DNA from: Fischerella sp. JS2
GTDB lineage: Bacteria; Cyanobacteriota; Cyanobacteriia; Cyanobacteriales; Nostocaceae
DNA length: 64,000 nucleotides
Reading direction: 5' to 3'
NCBI RefSeq assembly: GCF_032393985.1
Contig: NZ_CP135918.1
Coordinates: 4,092,001 to 4,156,000 of the forward strand
This document shows positions 54,967 to 63,310 of this stretch, piece after piece; positions within the stretch are counted from its first letter, which is position 1, and every line of letters begins with the position of its first letter. Below the pieces are notes generated by a model. The model was given only the letters and a program-made list of their open reading frames with translations. It did no database searches and was not told where the DNA came from. The translations under genes were made by a program, and so were the position numbers.

Positions 54967-56235
54967 TCAATCCCTGGCAATCCGAATGAATGGAATGATT
55001 TTCTGAGCAGGATCACTAGCTATTTGTACCCAAACACTCATTAATCCTGATTCACTATCAAATTTGAATTCAGGTCTGTTGAGTGTATAGCCTAACTGTT
55101 CTATATTTTTCGAGTGTTCGTTGAGGTCTTTTGCTGTAATTAAACGTCTATTTCTATCAATGTGAAAATAGAGAGTTGCTTGCCACTGCTCGGAATCATT
55201 ATGAGCGCGGTCTAGAATAATTCCTAACTGTTCAAAATAACCAATAATAATATTTGCTAACCATTGATCGTCACGAGTTGGTGTAGACCAATACTGAGGA
55301 CGTTTGAGAGCTTTAATTTCCTCTTCTTTTTGAGCTAGCCGCTCCATAGCCTTTTCTAACTCTGCAATCACGTGTTTTATATATTGTTCATTCTTAGCGG
55401 CTAATCGCTCTGATTCTTCTAGTTTTGCTAAGACGTGGGTATAGCTAGGCTTTGGATTTCCTATGTTAGCTAACCCACTTTTGGTTTGTTTCTGATTGAC
55501 AGCATTGTAGAATTTCAAGCGATCGCTAATATTCAAGGTTCTGATAAATTTAACTTTCAAAGACGCTAAGTCTTCGTGAATTTGACTGTAAATTTCTATA
55601 GTATCATTCACAAAACCCAGATTTTCATTGCGTTCTATTTGGGTGAGCAAGTTTTTGTAGTTAATTGATTTAATGTCAAGCTCACTCTTAAATTTATTTA
55701 ATCTAGTGATAATTCTTTCATCTTTAATATGCCTAAGTTTGGCATCTATTGATTTTTTCAATTTTTCAATACACTGTTCTATATGGGAATTTAAAATTTC
55801 TTTGATATTGAATAAAAACTTATCTATAACAGCATCGGCGAATAACTTTTCTTCTTCTGCTTTACCTTGATAAACTTCCAACTCTGCCTTGAGATTGGCA
55901 ACTGTATCTAACAATTTTTTGTTAACTGACTGCTCTAGGCGTAATCGGTTCTCAATTCCAAGTTTGGTCTCTACTTCCTTGGTTAATTCAGCAATTTTCT
56001 CATCTTTGGGTTTAATAAAAGCATCTATCTGATTATTGGCATTATCTTCATACAGATGAGAACTGGCTTCATTGACTATTCCGATCGCAGCACTGCTTAC
56101 AGCCACAATCCAAGCAAGTGTTTTTGCATTAGAATTTTCGCTTTTGACAGCTGTTACAGCAGCTAAGAAGGTTAAACAACCTGCGATTGTGTTAATGATA
56201 TTCCTGGGCTGTCTTAAAGAGATTTTATGTGTCAT
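54967..56235 (-). CDS. membrane-anchored coiled-coil protein, unknown function
   Basis: 422 aa, not recognised. Two hydrophobic segments near 15-30 and 40-58 anchor the N-terminus, then long heptad-rich helices: about 75-135 (KIAELTKEVETKL), 145-240 and 275-325 (EKAMERLAQKEEEIKAL). The C-terminal 90 residues (about 330-422) look globular, with the block WLANIIIGYFEQLGIILDRAH. It is A/T-rich. No relative named; perhaps a mechanosensory, division or defence accessory. Neighbours to either side are unrelated, and an A/T-rich spacer of 390 bases lies upstream. Confidence 0.65.
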   Translation of the reverse strand: MTHKISLRQPRNIINTIAGCLTFLAAVTAVKSENSNAKTLAWIVAVSSAAIGIVNEASSHLYEDNANNQIDAFIKPKDEKIAELTKEVETKLGIENRLRLEQSVNKKLLDTVANLKAELEVYQGKAEEEKLFADAVIDKFLFNIKEILNSHIEQCIEKLKKSIDAKLRHIKDERIITRLNKFKSELDIKSINYKNLLTQIERNENLGFVNDTIEIYSQIHEDLASLKVKFIRTLNISDRLKFYNAVNQKQTKSGLANIGNPKPSYTHVLAKLEESERLAAKNEQYIKHVIAELEKAMERLAQKEEEIKALKRPQYWSTPTRDDQWLANIIIGYFEQLGIILDRAHNDSEQWQATLYFHIDRNRRLITAKDLNEHSKNIEQLGYTLNRPEFKFDSESGLMSVWVQIASDPAQKIIPFIRIARD

Positions 56236-56623
56236 AATAATATCCCTGATCTCCTGTTTCGCCTATAAACCAAACAGCTTGAAACGGATCGTAGATAAAT
56301 CAATACTTATTACTTATGTGTACAGAAATACTTGACTACTGGACATTTTGAACCTGTTTCTAGATTTGTCTGTACTGGACATTTTGAACCTGTTTCTAGA
56401 TTTGTCTGTAATGATTTTCTCCTAAAAAATCAAATTATACTCTATAAAATCCTAAGCGATAGTTGTTGAGGCTGTTTGAGGGGAATTGCCCCTCCATCCG
56501 CCATGAGGGAATAATTATCCAGTCAGCCGCTAATACCAATTTTGAATTTTAGATTTTGGATTTTGGATTAAAACCATTGATTAGTAGGCTATTCCAGAAT
56601 CTTTAAACAAGACTCCCGCGTGA
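56236..56623. other. spacer with tandem duplication
   Basis: 56337-56408 is two tandem copies of a 36-base unit, TACTGGACATTTTGAACC then TGTTTCTAGATTTGTCTG, followed by the first two bases of a third. The rest is AT-rich with a 'gattttggattttggatt' filler at 56548-56572. Confidence 0.7.
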
Positions 56624-57220
56624 TTACCCTGCTATTTGTGAAAGTTTTGGAATCACTCGCCCTGTCCGAGTCATGTATTCTTGATACTGCTTGCCAAACG
56701 TGTCGATCATCATTTGCTCTTCTAGATGGATGCGTAGGAAATACATTGGCACAAATGACACAAGGTAAGACAGCCCATAAATCCAGTTGTGTAGAAGTAG
56801 AACTTGAGCAATTCCCCACAACCAGAATGCTGCATACATGGGATGTCGGATATATTGATACACTCCTGTATCCACCAACGAATGATTTTCTCGAATTTCC
56901 AAAGAGGCTGACCAGTTTAATCCTAAATCTATGTGGGCACGCCAAAATATCCAGATGGCTAATCCAAAAGCAACCGTACCAACCCATCCTGTCCAACCTG
57001 GCAAATCATAATCCGCAAATTTTAGCCAAGGCGTAAAAACTCCAACCAGAGGTAAGAGAAACATTCCCAGAACGCTTAGAAGCAACAACAAAATTTCTGG
57101 AATGGTCTTACGGTCATCTTTAACTTTACTAGATTTTACCTGTTGAGCAAAATAAATACGAATCACCAACACAGTTAAAAAGCCAAGCAGAAACGCTGCT
57201 TTACAAGTTGCCTCAGACAT
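56624..57220 (-). CDS. isoprenylcysteine carboxyl methyltransferase-like membrane protein
   Basis: 198 aa with about five hydrophobic segments. The family signature is in the C-terminal half: GVYQYIRHPMYAAFWLWGIAQ (RHPMY, about 122-126) and the soluble LEEQMMIDTFGKQYQEYMTRTGRVIP (EE near 167). These bacterial ICMT/PEMT-like proteins bind SAM; their substrate is unknown (no prenylated protein pathway in bacteria is known). Confidence 0.85.
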   Translation of the reverse strand: MSEATCKAAFLLGFLTVLVIRIYFAQQVKSSKVKDDRKTIPEILLLLLSVLGMFLLPLVGVFTPWLKFADYDLPGWTGWVGTVAFGLAIWIFWRAHIDLGLNWSASLEIRENHSLVDTGVYQYIRHPMYAAFWLWGIAQVLLLHNWIYGLSYLVSFVPMYFLRIHLEEQMMIDTFGKQYQEYMTRTGRVIPKLSQIAG

Positions 57221-57688
57221 TTTTCAATTTTTCCAGAAAGCTCTGCGTACTTATTCTATTCAACTGAATTTGTTTAATACTCAAAAAAACAATGCTTCAA
57301 TTGCCTCACCAACAATTTCAAGGTTGCATTGGCAAAGTAGGCATTGGTGGATCATTCTAATTCTCTAAAACTTTCCACTTGTAATAATGGCAATAGTTAT
57401 ACCGTAAATTGGATTTTAGATTATGAAACATTAACTAGATAAGCTTTGGAGCTATCCATCTGTCGCAATTATTTTTCCAATTGGTATTTAGTTGCTATTC
57501 AATCTATAAATAATGAATACTAATGCTCCTGAGCAAAATTTTGGGCATTACATTCATTGGTCTACCATCACTCACCATATAGGCAATTGAGCTACTTGCA
57601 GGCAGCATTCTAAAATTTGTTTATACCTTTGTATCTCGCAGTCAACGGGGATCGCCTGTTTTTGAGCGAAACTTTGATACAGGTTTTT
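57221..57688. other. spacer, nothing recognised
   Basis: A/T-rich with no gene, repeat or strong hairpin seen, apart from short 'caattggtat' filler near 57478. Confidence 0.4.
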
Positions 57689-58699
57689 TCACAACTCTAG
57701 TTTTTTCTTCAAAATTGGTTTTGACTGAGGATGGCTGCGCTCGAAATTATCCTTTTTAGGTTTAGGTGCTTGCTGTACTCTAGGTTTATCTTTTTTAGAT
57801 GCTTGCTGAACTGTAGCTTTATCCTTCTTGGATGCTTTGAGAAATTTGGGCGGAGTTTCTTGAGGTGGAGCTAATAGTGCTACAAAACCGAAGACATCAC
57901 GCCCCGGCAAAAATTTCGCTTTGAGGGTGACAAATGCCGGCTGACCTTGATCTTCTTTAGGGGCTTTAGGATTAAATCTAAAGGGTCTGACTGGCGCATC
58001 TTTCCAAAGCAAGGGTAAATGGCTAGCCTTCATAAATTTTACCTTTTGGGCAGGTTCGGCTTGCTTAATATATTCGAGTCTTTCGTGAGTAAAGTTGCGG
58101 AACACAGAGATGCAAGGAGTAGAACAAACAGGAATAAACTGCCATAGTCCTGAGAATTTAAACTCTAGGTCTAGTAGTTCTCCTGAAACTGCCTCTTCAA
58201 CTCGCCCTCTGTCAAAGCCAACTAGCTGAAAAGCGATGCGATGCGGTTGCTCTTTGCGTGGAAAATGAATTGCTTTTGGATAAACAACTAGACGTTGATT
58301 GCGGTTGCCTGTTGCTTCTATTTCTTTTTGCAGAGCTTCAAATACTTTGCGTTTGCGGGGAACATAGAAAAGTGGGTATTGAGAACGACCGATAGTAACA
58401 GTGCTTTTACCGTCCTCAGTTAAGTTAACTTCTCCAGTAATTATCCCAACAGCTTGAAATATTGCTCCGGAATCTTCAATATCTATTTGTGACTCAGTAT
58501 CCTGATTAACTTGCTTGTCCTCAGATAGGCTTTGCAGCAAAGAAGCAGCCTCATCCGAAGTTGGGGAATTTTGTAGAGATTGGTCTGGGGAGGTTAGGGA
58601 AGTTTTTTCCTCTTGCCCTGCTTGCTCAAAATCTACCGAGGAATGCAACTCAGTATCACTAGGCTCATTAGGGTTTGGTTCGGCAAATGCCATAGCCAT
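57689..58699 (-). CDS. conserved cyanobacterial protein of unknown function
   Basis: 336 aa, hydrophilic. The first 85 residues are low-complexity, Ser/Glu-rich and likely disordered. A central globular domain (about 88-275) has VGIITGEVNLTEDGKSTVTI, RNQRLVVYPKAIHFPRK and SGLWQFIPVCSTPCISVFRN. The C-terminus (about 285-336) is a Lys/Pro-rich tail with repeated ASKKDK motifs, suited to binding nucleic acid. Function unknown; I recall similar genes paired with a short helper as here, but cannot name the family. It is divergent from the small gene at 58827 across an operator-like region and is probably co-regulated with it. Confidence 0.7.
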   Translation of the reverse strand: MAMAFAEPNPNEPSDTELHSSVDFEQAGQEEKTSLTSPDQSLQNSPTSDEAASLLQSLSEDKQVNQDTESQIDIEDSGAIFQAVGIITGEVNLTEDGKSTVTIGRSQYPLFYVPRKRKVFEALQKEIEATGNRNQRLVVYPKAIHFPRKEQPHRIAFQLVGFDRGRVEEAVSGELLDLEFKFSGLWQFIPVCSTPCISVFRNFTHERLEYIKQAEPAQKVKFMKASHLPLLWKDAPVRPFRFNPKAPKEDQGQPAFVTLKAKFLPGRDVFGFVALLAPPQETPPKFLKASKKDKATVQQASKKDKPRVQQAPKPKKDNFERSHPQSKPILKKKLEL

Positions 58700-58740
58700 A
58701 ATAGTTGTTCTTTTGTGAAATCGCTAATTATTCTATTTTA

Positions 58741-58826
58741 TTGTCTACAAAATGTCTACAAAAACGTAGACATTTTGTAGACAAGACTTTAGTATGTATA
58801 CAATTACGTATACATAAGTCTACACA
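58741..58826. promoter_or_regulatory. operator/promoter region with GTCTACA array
   Basis: A 19-bp perfect inverted repeat with a 6-base loop (AAAAAC) spans 58741-58784; each arm contains two TGTCTACA or TGTAGACA units. A second inverted repeat, ATGTATAC / GTATACAT, also with a 6-base spacer (AATTAC), spans 58794-58815, and a further AGTCTACA is at 58817-58824, just before the ATG at 58827. This fits an autoregulatory operator shared by the divergent genes. Confidence 0.75.
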
Positions 58827-59081
58827 ATGGCTAGTAAAGTAATCTCGTTTCGGCTAAGTGAACTCGAAATTCAAGCACTCTCAGCGCTACAGATTTCCGA
58901 GGATGAGTCACTAAATCAAACTGCGGCTAGGTTGCTCAGGGGTATTCTTGGCACGTCTACAGATGTGTCTACAGTGTCTACAAGTGTAGATATCAGAGAG
59001 ATAGTTAGACAGGAAGTAGAAGTGGCAATTTCTCAGGTCAAAGGTGAGGTGGATAAGCGATTGGGGGAATTAGCCGCCTGA
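58827..59081 (+). CDS. small ribbon-helix-helix-like regulator
   Basis: 84 aa. KVISFRLSELEIQALSALQI then ESLNQTAARLLRGIL has the short beta-strand plus two helices of an RHH/CopG-type DNA-binding fold (residues about 2-44). A Ser/Thr/Val linker (about 46-58) follows, encoded by GTCTACA repeats, then a C-terminal helix IREIVRQEVEVAISQVKGEVDKRLGELAA likely to mediate oligomerisation. Probably an autorepressor or plasmid-partition type adaptor. Divergent from the gene at 57689. The ATG follows AAGTCTACACA with no clear ribosome binding site. Confidence 0.7.
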   Translation: MASKVISFRLSELEIQALSALQISEDESLNQTAARLLRGILGTSTDVSTVSTSVDIREIVRQEVEVAISQVKGEVDKRLGELAA

Positions 59082-59387
59082 GAGAACAGGCTGATTCTCC
59101 CAGGCTCAAATCTAAGCCAAATTTTGAGGCAGGGCGCGATCGCATTTCCGAAATGGATTAAATATTACATATTATTGCAATTTCTGATCAGAGGCTATTA
59201 AATCAAAGTCATTGCGACGAAGTTGGAAAAAATAAACTCATAATGAATATGATGTATTTGTCGTCGTGTGGCAGAAGGCTTAGGAATTGCGATCAATGCA
59301 TCTATAAATATCCGCTTATTTATAAGGGGTTAAAAAAATGCTTTTGCGATCACTGCATTTGTCCAACTTCCCTTTCTTCCTTTCCCT
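59082..59387. other. spacer, nothing recognised
   Basis: Contains a HIP1 site at about 59137 and AT-rich filler, convergent between the small regulator and the WD40 gene. Confidence 0.4.
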
Positions 59388-61157
59388 TTAACTTCGTTGC
59401 CAAATTTTAATTGTCTTATCCAAACTCCCACTTACTAAAATTTCTCCAGAAGTACTAAATGCTACTGCCGTAACTGTGTGAAGATGCCCAGTAAACGTAC
59501 CTAGTAATTCACCTGTTTGTAAGTGCCATAATTTAATTGTTTTGTCAGCGCTACCACTGGCAATCGTTTGTCCATCAGGACTGAGGGCGATCGCATAAAC
59601 TCCATCTCTATGTCCTTCAAGAGTATGCAGCAATTCCCCTGTTTCTAGTTGCCAAATTTTTATGGTTTTATCCCGACTTCCACTGACAAGAATTTTGCGA
59701 TCACTACTCATCGCTAAAGAACACACAATATGACTATGACCTGTAAGAGTATTTAACAATTGGGCATTTGGAGTCTTCCCCTCTTGTTGGCAAACTTGCC
59801 ATACCTTAATTTTGCGGTAACTGCCTGTAACTAAAATTTCTCCGTCTTGGCTCAAAGCTAGAGAATGAGCAGCAGTATCATCCAAAGAGAGGGCAACTAT
59901 AACGCGACGTTGCATTAAGTCCCAAAAGCAAATTGTTCTGTCGTCTCCTCCTGTTGCCAACAGGCGTCCGTCTGGAGTAAAAGCAACACACCGTACCATG
60001 CCATTATGTTTGTGCAAAATATCGATCAAATCCCTAGCACCAACATGCCACATCTTGATCGTAGAATCTGCACCTGCACTTACCAAAGTATGACCGTCTG
60101 GACTGAAAGCAAGAGCATTGACTTCATCTACTAGTCCAGACAACATCCAGGGATGTTCAGATAAAGTACCTACTAGTTCTCCCTTTGTCAAATCCCACAA
60201 TTTTGTTTCTCCGCGACTTCCACTTGCTACTAAAGTAGAATTGCCGCTATTTTCGCTTCCTGGATAGAAAGCAAGACAGTTTATACCTCTACTATGTCCT
60301 TTCAGTGTTTGCCAACATTCCCAATCGCCGATTATGCCTTTGAGAGGATGTTCTGGTGGCACAGTTTGAGTTTTTTCTGGCACAAACATTTCATCAAATA
60401 ATGATGGCGTATCTTGTTTGCTAATTCCTGTTGCTAAATACCAACTCAATCCACCTGCATACAGCAATTGACTGGGAGATACATAAATTTTTGGTTCACT
60501 AAATTCAATTTGATTTGTTGGTAAAAAACCAGTCACTATCGCTTGTTTCTCGTAACCTCTCTCACCATTAAATGGATAAAACAGACAGACAAAAATTAAT
60601 ACACTGTAATCTCTTAAATCTTCTTGAGCGACTGACCATTTAACTTTATCTTTTTTAATTCCATTAAAACTTTCTCCATCAGCCACACAAACAAGAATTT
60701 TATTTTTGGGATTGTCTACTAGTAAATAAGGAAATTTGCTTTCACCACGTAAATTTCCTTCATCATCTAAAACCATACTTTTTACAGCATCTTGTGGTAA
60801 TTTTTTCACAGATTTTCCCAAACGTTGAGACATGACTTGATCAACAATTTGCTCTCGCAAAATATAATCTTCTACTTGCTGCTGAAAGTATGCTGAAAAA
60901 GGTATATTCCAATCGGAAAATTCTGGATAATCAGGTGGTATGGGAGGTGGATTTTTACCAAGAATTTCTGCTTGTTGGCAAGCAACTATTAACATTTTTT
61001 CCAGTGCTTCGCCCGAAAATGCCATGATTTCAGTGTGGCAACCTCTGACTTGAGTTTCCAGCAAAGATACGTCATGAGTCCTTGGTTTTTTCACCCGTTG
61101 AAGGAAATCAGCTTGTTGAGCTTTGAGTAAGCTAATCCAATCCATCGAAAACCTCAC
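59388..61157 (-). CDS. WD40-repeat protein with unknown N-terminal domain
   Basis: 589 aa. The C-terminal half (about 282-589) has seven WD40 blades, ending in LWDL, MWHV, FWDL, VWQV, IWQL, LWHL and IWQR, enough for one closed propeller. The N-terminal 270 residues are helical then alpha/beta: LLVDNPKNKILVCVADGESF and FVCLFYPFNGERGYEKQAIV are the most structured parts; they match no family I know. Likely a scaffold or a signalling hub. The start ATG 61157 follows a poor ribosome binding site. Confidence 0.82.
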   Translation of the reverse strand: MRFSMDWISLLKAQQADFLQRVKKPRTHDVSLLETQVRGCHTEIMAFSGEALEKMLIVACQQAEILGKNPPPIPPDYPEFSDWNIPFSAYFQQQVEDYILREQIVDQVMSQRLGKSVKKLPQDAVKSMVLDDEGNLRGESKFPYLLVDNPKNKILVCVADGESFNGIKKDKVKWSVAQEDLRDYSVLIFVCLFYPFNGERGYEKQAIVTGFLPTNQIEFSEPKIYVSPSQLLYAGGLSWYLATGISKQDTPSLFDEMFVPEKTQTVPPEHPLKGIIGDWECWQTLKGHSRGINCLAFYPGSENSGNSTLVASGSRGETKLWDLTKGELVGTLSEHPWMLSGLVDEVNALAFSPDGHTLVSAGADSTIKMWHVGARDLIDILHKHNGMVRCVAFTPDGRLLATGGDDRTICFWDLMQRRVIVALSLDDTAAHSLALSQDGEILVTGSYRKIKVWQVCQQEGKTPNAQLLNTLTGHSHIVCSLAMSSDRKILVSGSRDKTIKIWQLETGELLHTLEGHRDGVYAIALSPDGQTIASGSADKTIKLWHLQTGELLGTFTGHLHTVTAVAFSTSGEILVSGSLDKTIKIWQRS

Positions 61158-61877
61158 AAGGGTACTGCAACCTTATAGCGCCAGTAATTAGTTGTGCAGA
61201 GAATTTAATGAAATTAGAAGAAACAATAAGTCATAAATGAGCAATTTCCATAATTAAATCTATGGAATTTAAAATAGATTTTTTGTTATTCCATGAATCT
61301 AATAACTTGATTTTATCAGTCAAGTTAAATTTCCCCACCAAAATAATCACGATTTGTATCTCCAGGTAACTTAATTAAAGATCGGTATATAGCACCCCTT
61401 AAAGGTTAAATTTTAATCTGTCAATTTGGACACAGACTTTTTCCTGCTAATTCATCAAAAAGCTACTGCATATCTACGTTATGCTATACAGAGCCAACAG
61501 TTCAAGTTGATTAACTAGAGTTAACAACTAGTCAATTATATTATTGGTATGCATGGACAAACACAACTACTCACCAGATATTGATATCGTAGGTAACAAA
61601 TTCAGGCTTAATAAATTAGCTGATAGCAGTTTATTCTAACGAACCAGGAAAAGAAAATACTGTTCGCACAGAAGCAGTTGCTGAGGAAAAATGGTGAGAC
61701 GCGATCGCTTGATTTTATTCTCACCTGAGTATGTGTGATCAGATATTTATAATGGCAAGCATGAGGTGATTGTCGAATGGAAAAACTAGCGCAATAAGAT
61801 ATTGTACTAGGATTCAGCCTCTCTTAATGCGGCAATTTAGTAAGTATGCTGTGAGTTAGTAAAGTTTTAAAGGAATC
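61158..61877. other. decayed region upstream of the dead TA pair
   Basis: AT-rich, no intact gene. 61699-61770 (GCGATCGCTTGATTTTATTC, CTGAGTATGTGTGATC, ATTTATAATGGC) resembles 63607-63690. The preceding frame NEPGKENTVRTEAVAEEKW before a TGA around 61699 looks like the tail of a lost gene. Confidence 0.45.
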
Positions 61878-62263
61878 ATGGTAGTAATATAACACCTATA
61901 ACCAACTCAATCATTGCAGAAGTTACTTGTCGGTTAGTAGCCTTACTCAACCCTGAAGAAATTATCCTATTTGGTTCCTATGTATAGGGAACCCCCCATC
62001 AGTACAACGATCTAGATTTATGTATTATTTTACCGAATGATATACCAGACTTTGACCGGATTGAATGGGGAGTAAAGGCAATAAATGCTCTTGATGACCT
62101 GATGATTGATGTCGATGTTCTCATTAAAACCAAAACTGATGTAGCAACATTTAAAACAGTTCCTGCATCCCTTACTAGAAAAATATTAGAACAAGGTAAA
62201 TTACTCTACAGAAAACGCAAAACGCATTCTGGTACATTTTTGGTTGAAAAAAGCTCAACGTGA
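61878..62263 (+). pseudogene. MntA-like nucleotidyltransferase antitoxin, decayed
   Basis: The frame reads ITNSIIAEVTCRLVALLNP..., EEIILFGSYV, then a TAG at 61985-61987, then GTPHQYNDLDLCIILPNDIP and IDVDVLIKTKTDVATF to a TGA at 62261. The MNT motif GS-x10-DxD is recognisable (GSYV-stop-GTPHQYNDLDL). The stop most likely replaced a Trp (TGG). The apparent ATG at 61878 is one base out of frame, so a one-base deletion close to the start is also likely. Such proteins neutralise HEPN toxins by adenylylation. Confidence 0.75.
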
Positions 62264-62621
62264 TTTGAGTGCAGCACAAAAATTAGCTCAAGAATTATCG
62301 GTTATAGCAATTTATCATTGTTAGCAAGGAGCAGAAAAAGCACTTAAAGGCTTCCTTGTTTTTCACGATACTGATCCAGGAGATACTCATAACATTAACA
62401 CTTTAGTGAAATTAGCTTCCACATTTAAACCAGAATTTGCAACAGTCTTAAAAGCAGCAGGATATTTAAGTCTATATAACCAAACATATCGCTATTCAAT
62501 GGAAGCAACAGAAGATTTTAACCCTACTCCTGGAGAATTAAAGCAGGCCTATAAATTGGCAATGGAACTTTATAGAAATGTAATTAATTCTATGTCTCAT
62601 GAAATTACTAAAAAATCTTAA
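62226..62621 (+). pseudogene. HEPN-domain toxin, decayed
   Basis: Overlapping the dead antitoxin, the frame has FWLKKAQRDLSAAQKLAQEL, VIAIYHC, then TAG at 62322-62324 (probably former CAG, Gln), then QGAEKALKGFLVFHDTDP, DTHNINTLVKLASTF and KLAMELYRNVINSM to the stop at 62621. The YHCQQGAEKALKGF pattern is the HEPN domain core. It has no ATG and one nonsense codon, so both halves of the TA pair are dead. Confidence 0.75.
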
Positions 62622-62649
62622 AATATAATGCCGATTCAAGTAATATTTG

Positions 62650-62756
62650 CGACAGATAACCCCACCCGCCTAACGGCACCCTGCCTTTAGCAAAGGGAGG
62701 GTTGGGGTGGGGTCTTATATAATCCATGTGTTGTATTCTTTTCTCAAATTGGTATA
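62650..62756. repeat. dispersed repeat, short copy
   Basis: GATAACCCCACCCGCCTAAC, GGGTTGGGGTGGGG and ATCCATGTGTTG then CAAATTGGTAT match the two ends of the longer element at 25549-25895. The middle is missing. Confidence 0.65.
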
Positions 62757-62801
62757 AGTCTGGATTAACCGGGATAAAATTCAAAATCCAAAATTGAATG
62801 G

Positions 62802-62894
62802 TTACTCAGACAACTGCCAAATTTTGATAGTCGCGTCAGTACTACCACTAGCTAAAGTTTTGCCATCAGGGCTAAACGCGACTGATCGAACCCT
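62802..62894 (-). pseudogene. WD40 repeat fragment
   Basis: Minus strand reads [20 protein letters not shown] then [10 protein letters not shown] and stop: one WD40 blade with a natural C-terminal stop. It lacks a start and upstream blades, so it is the tail of a lost WD40 protein, of the kind found intact at 59388-61157. Confidence 0.8.
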
Positions 62895-62914
62895 TCAGAA
62901 TACTCTTAAAGAGA

Positions 62915-63310
62915 TTACGCGGTTTGACCTTTCTCAGTCGATGTCTCCTCTGCACCACCTTTCAAACGGCTGGCCGTACTTTTACGGACACGTTCGCTTT
63001 TGCGAACACCACCCGCCATTTCATACTCGCGGCTATCTTTGCCATACTTAAAGGCAACTCCAATCAACATTTTGTCCATGAGTTCGCCTAAGGTTTTTTC
63101 CAACTCTTGAATCTCTATTCTAGAACAGTCAATCACCGCTAGAGCAGTATTATAGGCATCAATTTTTGTACGTAACTGTTCCATTAGTTGTGTCATATTT
63201 TGGAGATTGCGAGTATCCCCAAAATCCATGTTTGAATCAATCGCTCTTAGTCCACAGAATCTTAATTGAGCTTTTTCCAGAATCCGAGATGTGCGTCTTT
63301 GACGAGTCAT
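62915..63310 (-). CDS. small conserved cyanobacterial protein, unknown function
   Basis: 131 aa. TRQRRTSRILEKAQLRFCGLRAIDSNMDFGD at the N-terminus, two helices (about 35-65 and 70-90, LEKTLGELMDKMLIG) and VAFKYGKDSREYEMAGGVRKSERVRK near 95-118. I recognise the overall pattern (xxGL-xID-x3-DFG, YGKDSxEYEMAGGVRKS) from other filamentous cyanobacteria, without a function. Basic C-terminus. Its stop is 20 bases from the WD40 fragment. Confidence 0.75.
   Translation of the reverse strand: MTRQRRTSRILEKAQLRFCGLRAIDSNMDFGDTRNLQNMTQLMEQLRTKIDAYNTALAVIDCSRIEIQELEKTLGELMDKMLIGVAFKYGKDSREYEMAGGVRKSERVRKSTASRLKGGAEETSTEKGQTA

Noticed and set aside
56337-56410. Start of a CRISPR array
   Set aside because: Two adjacent 36-base copies with no spacer between them and no cas genes.
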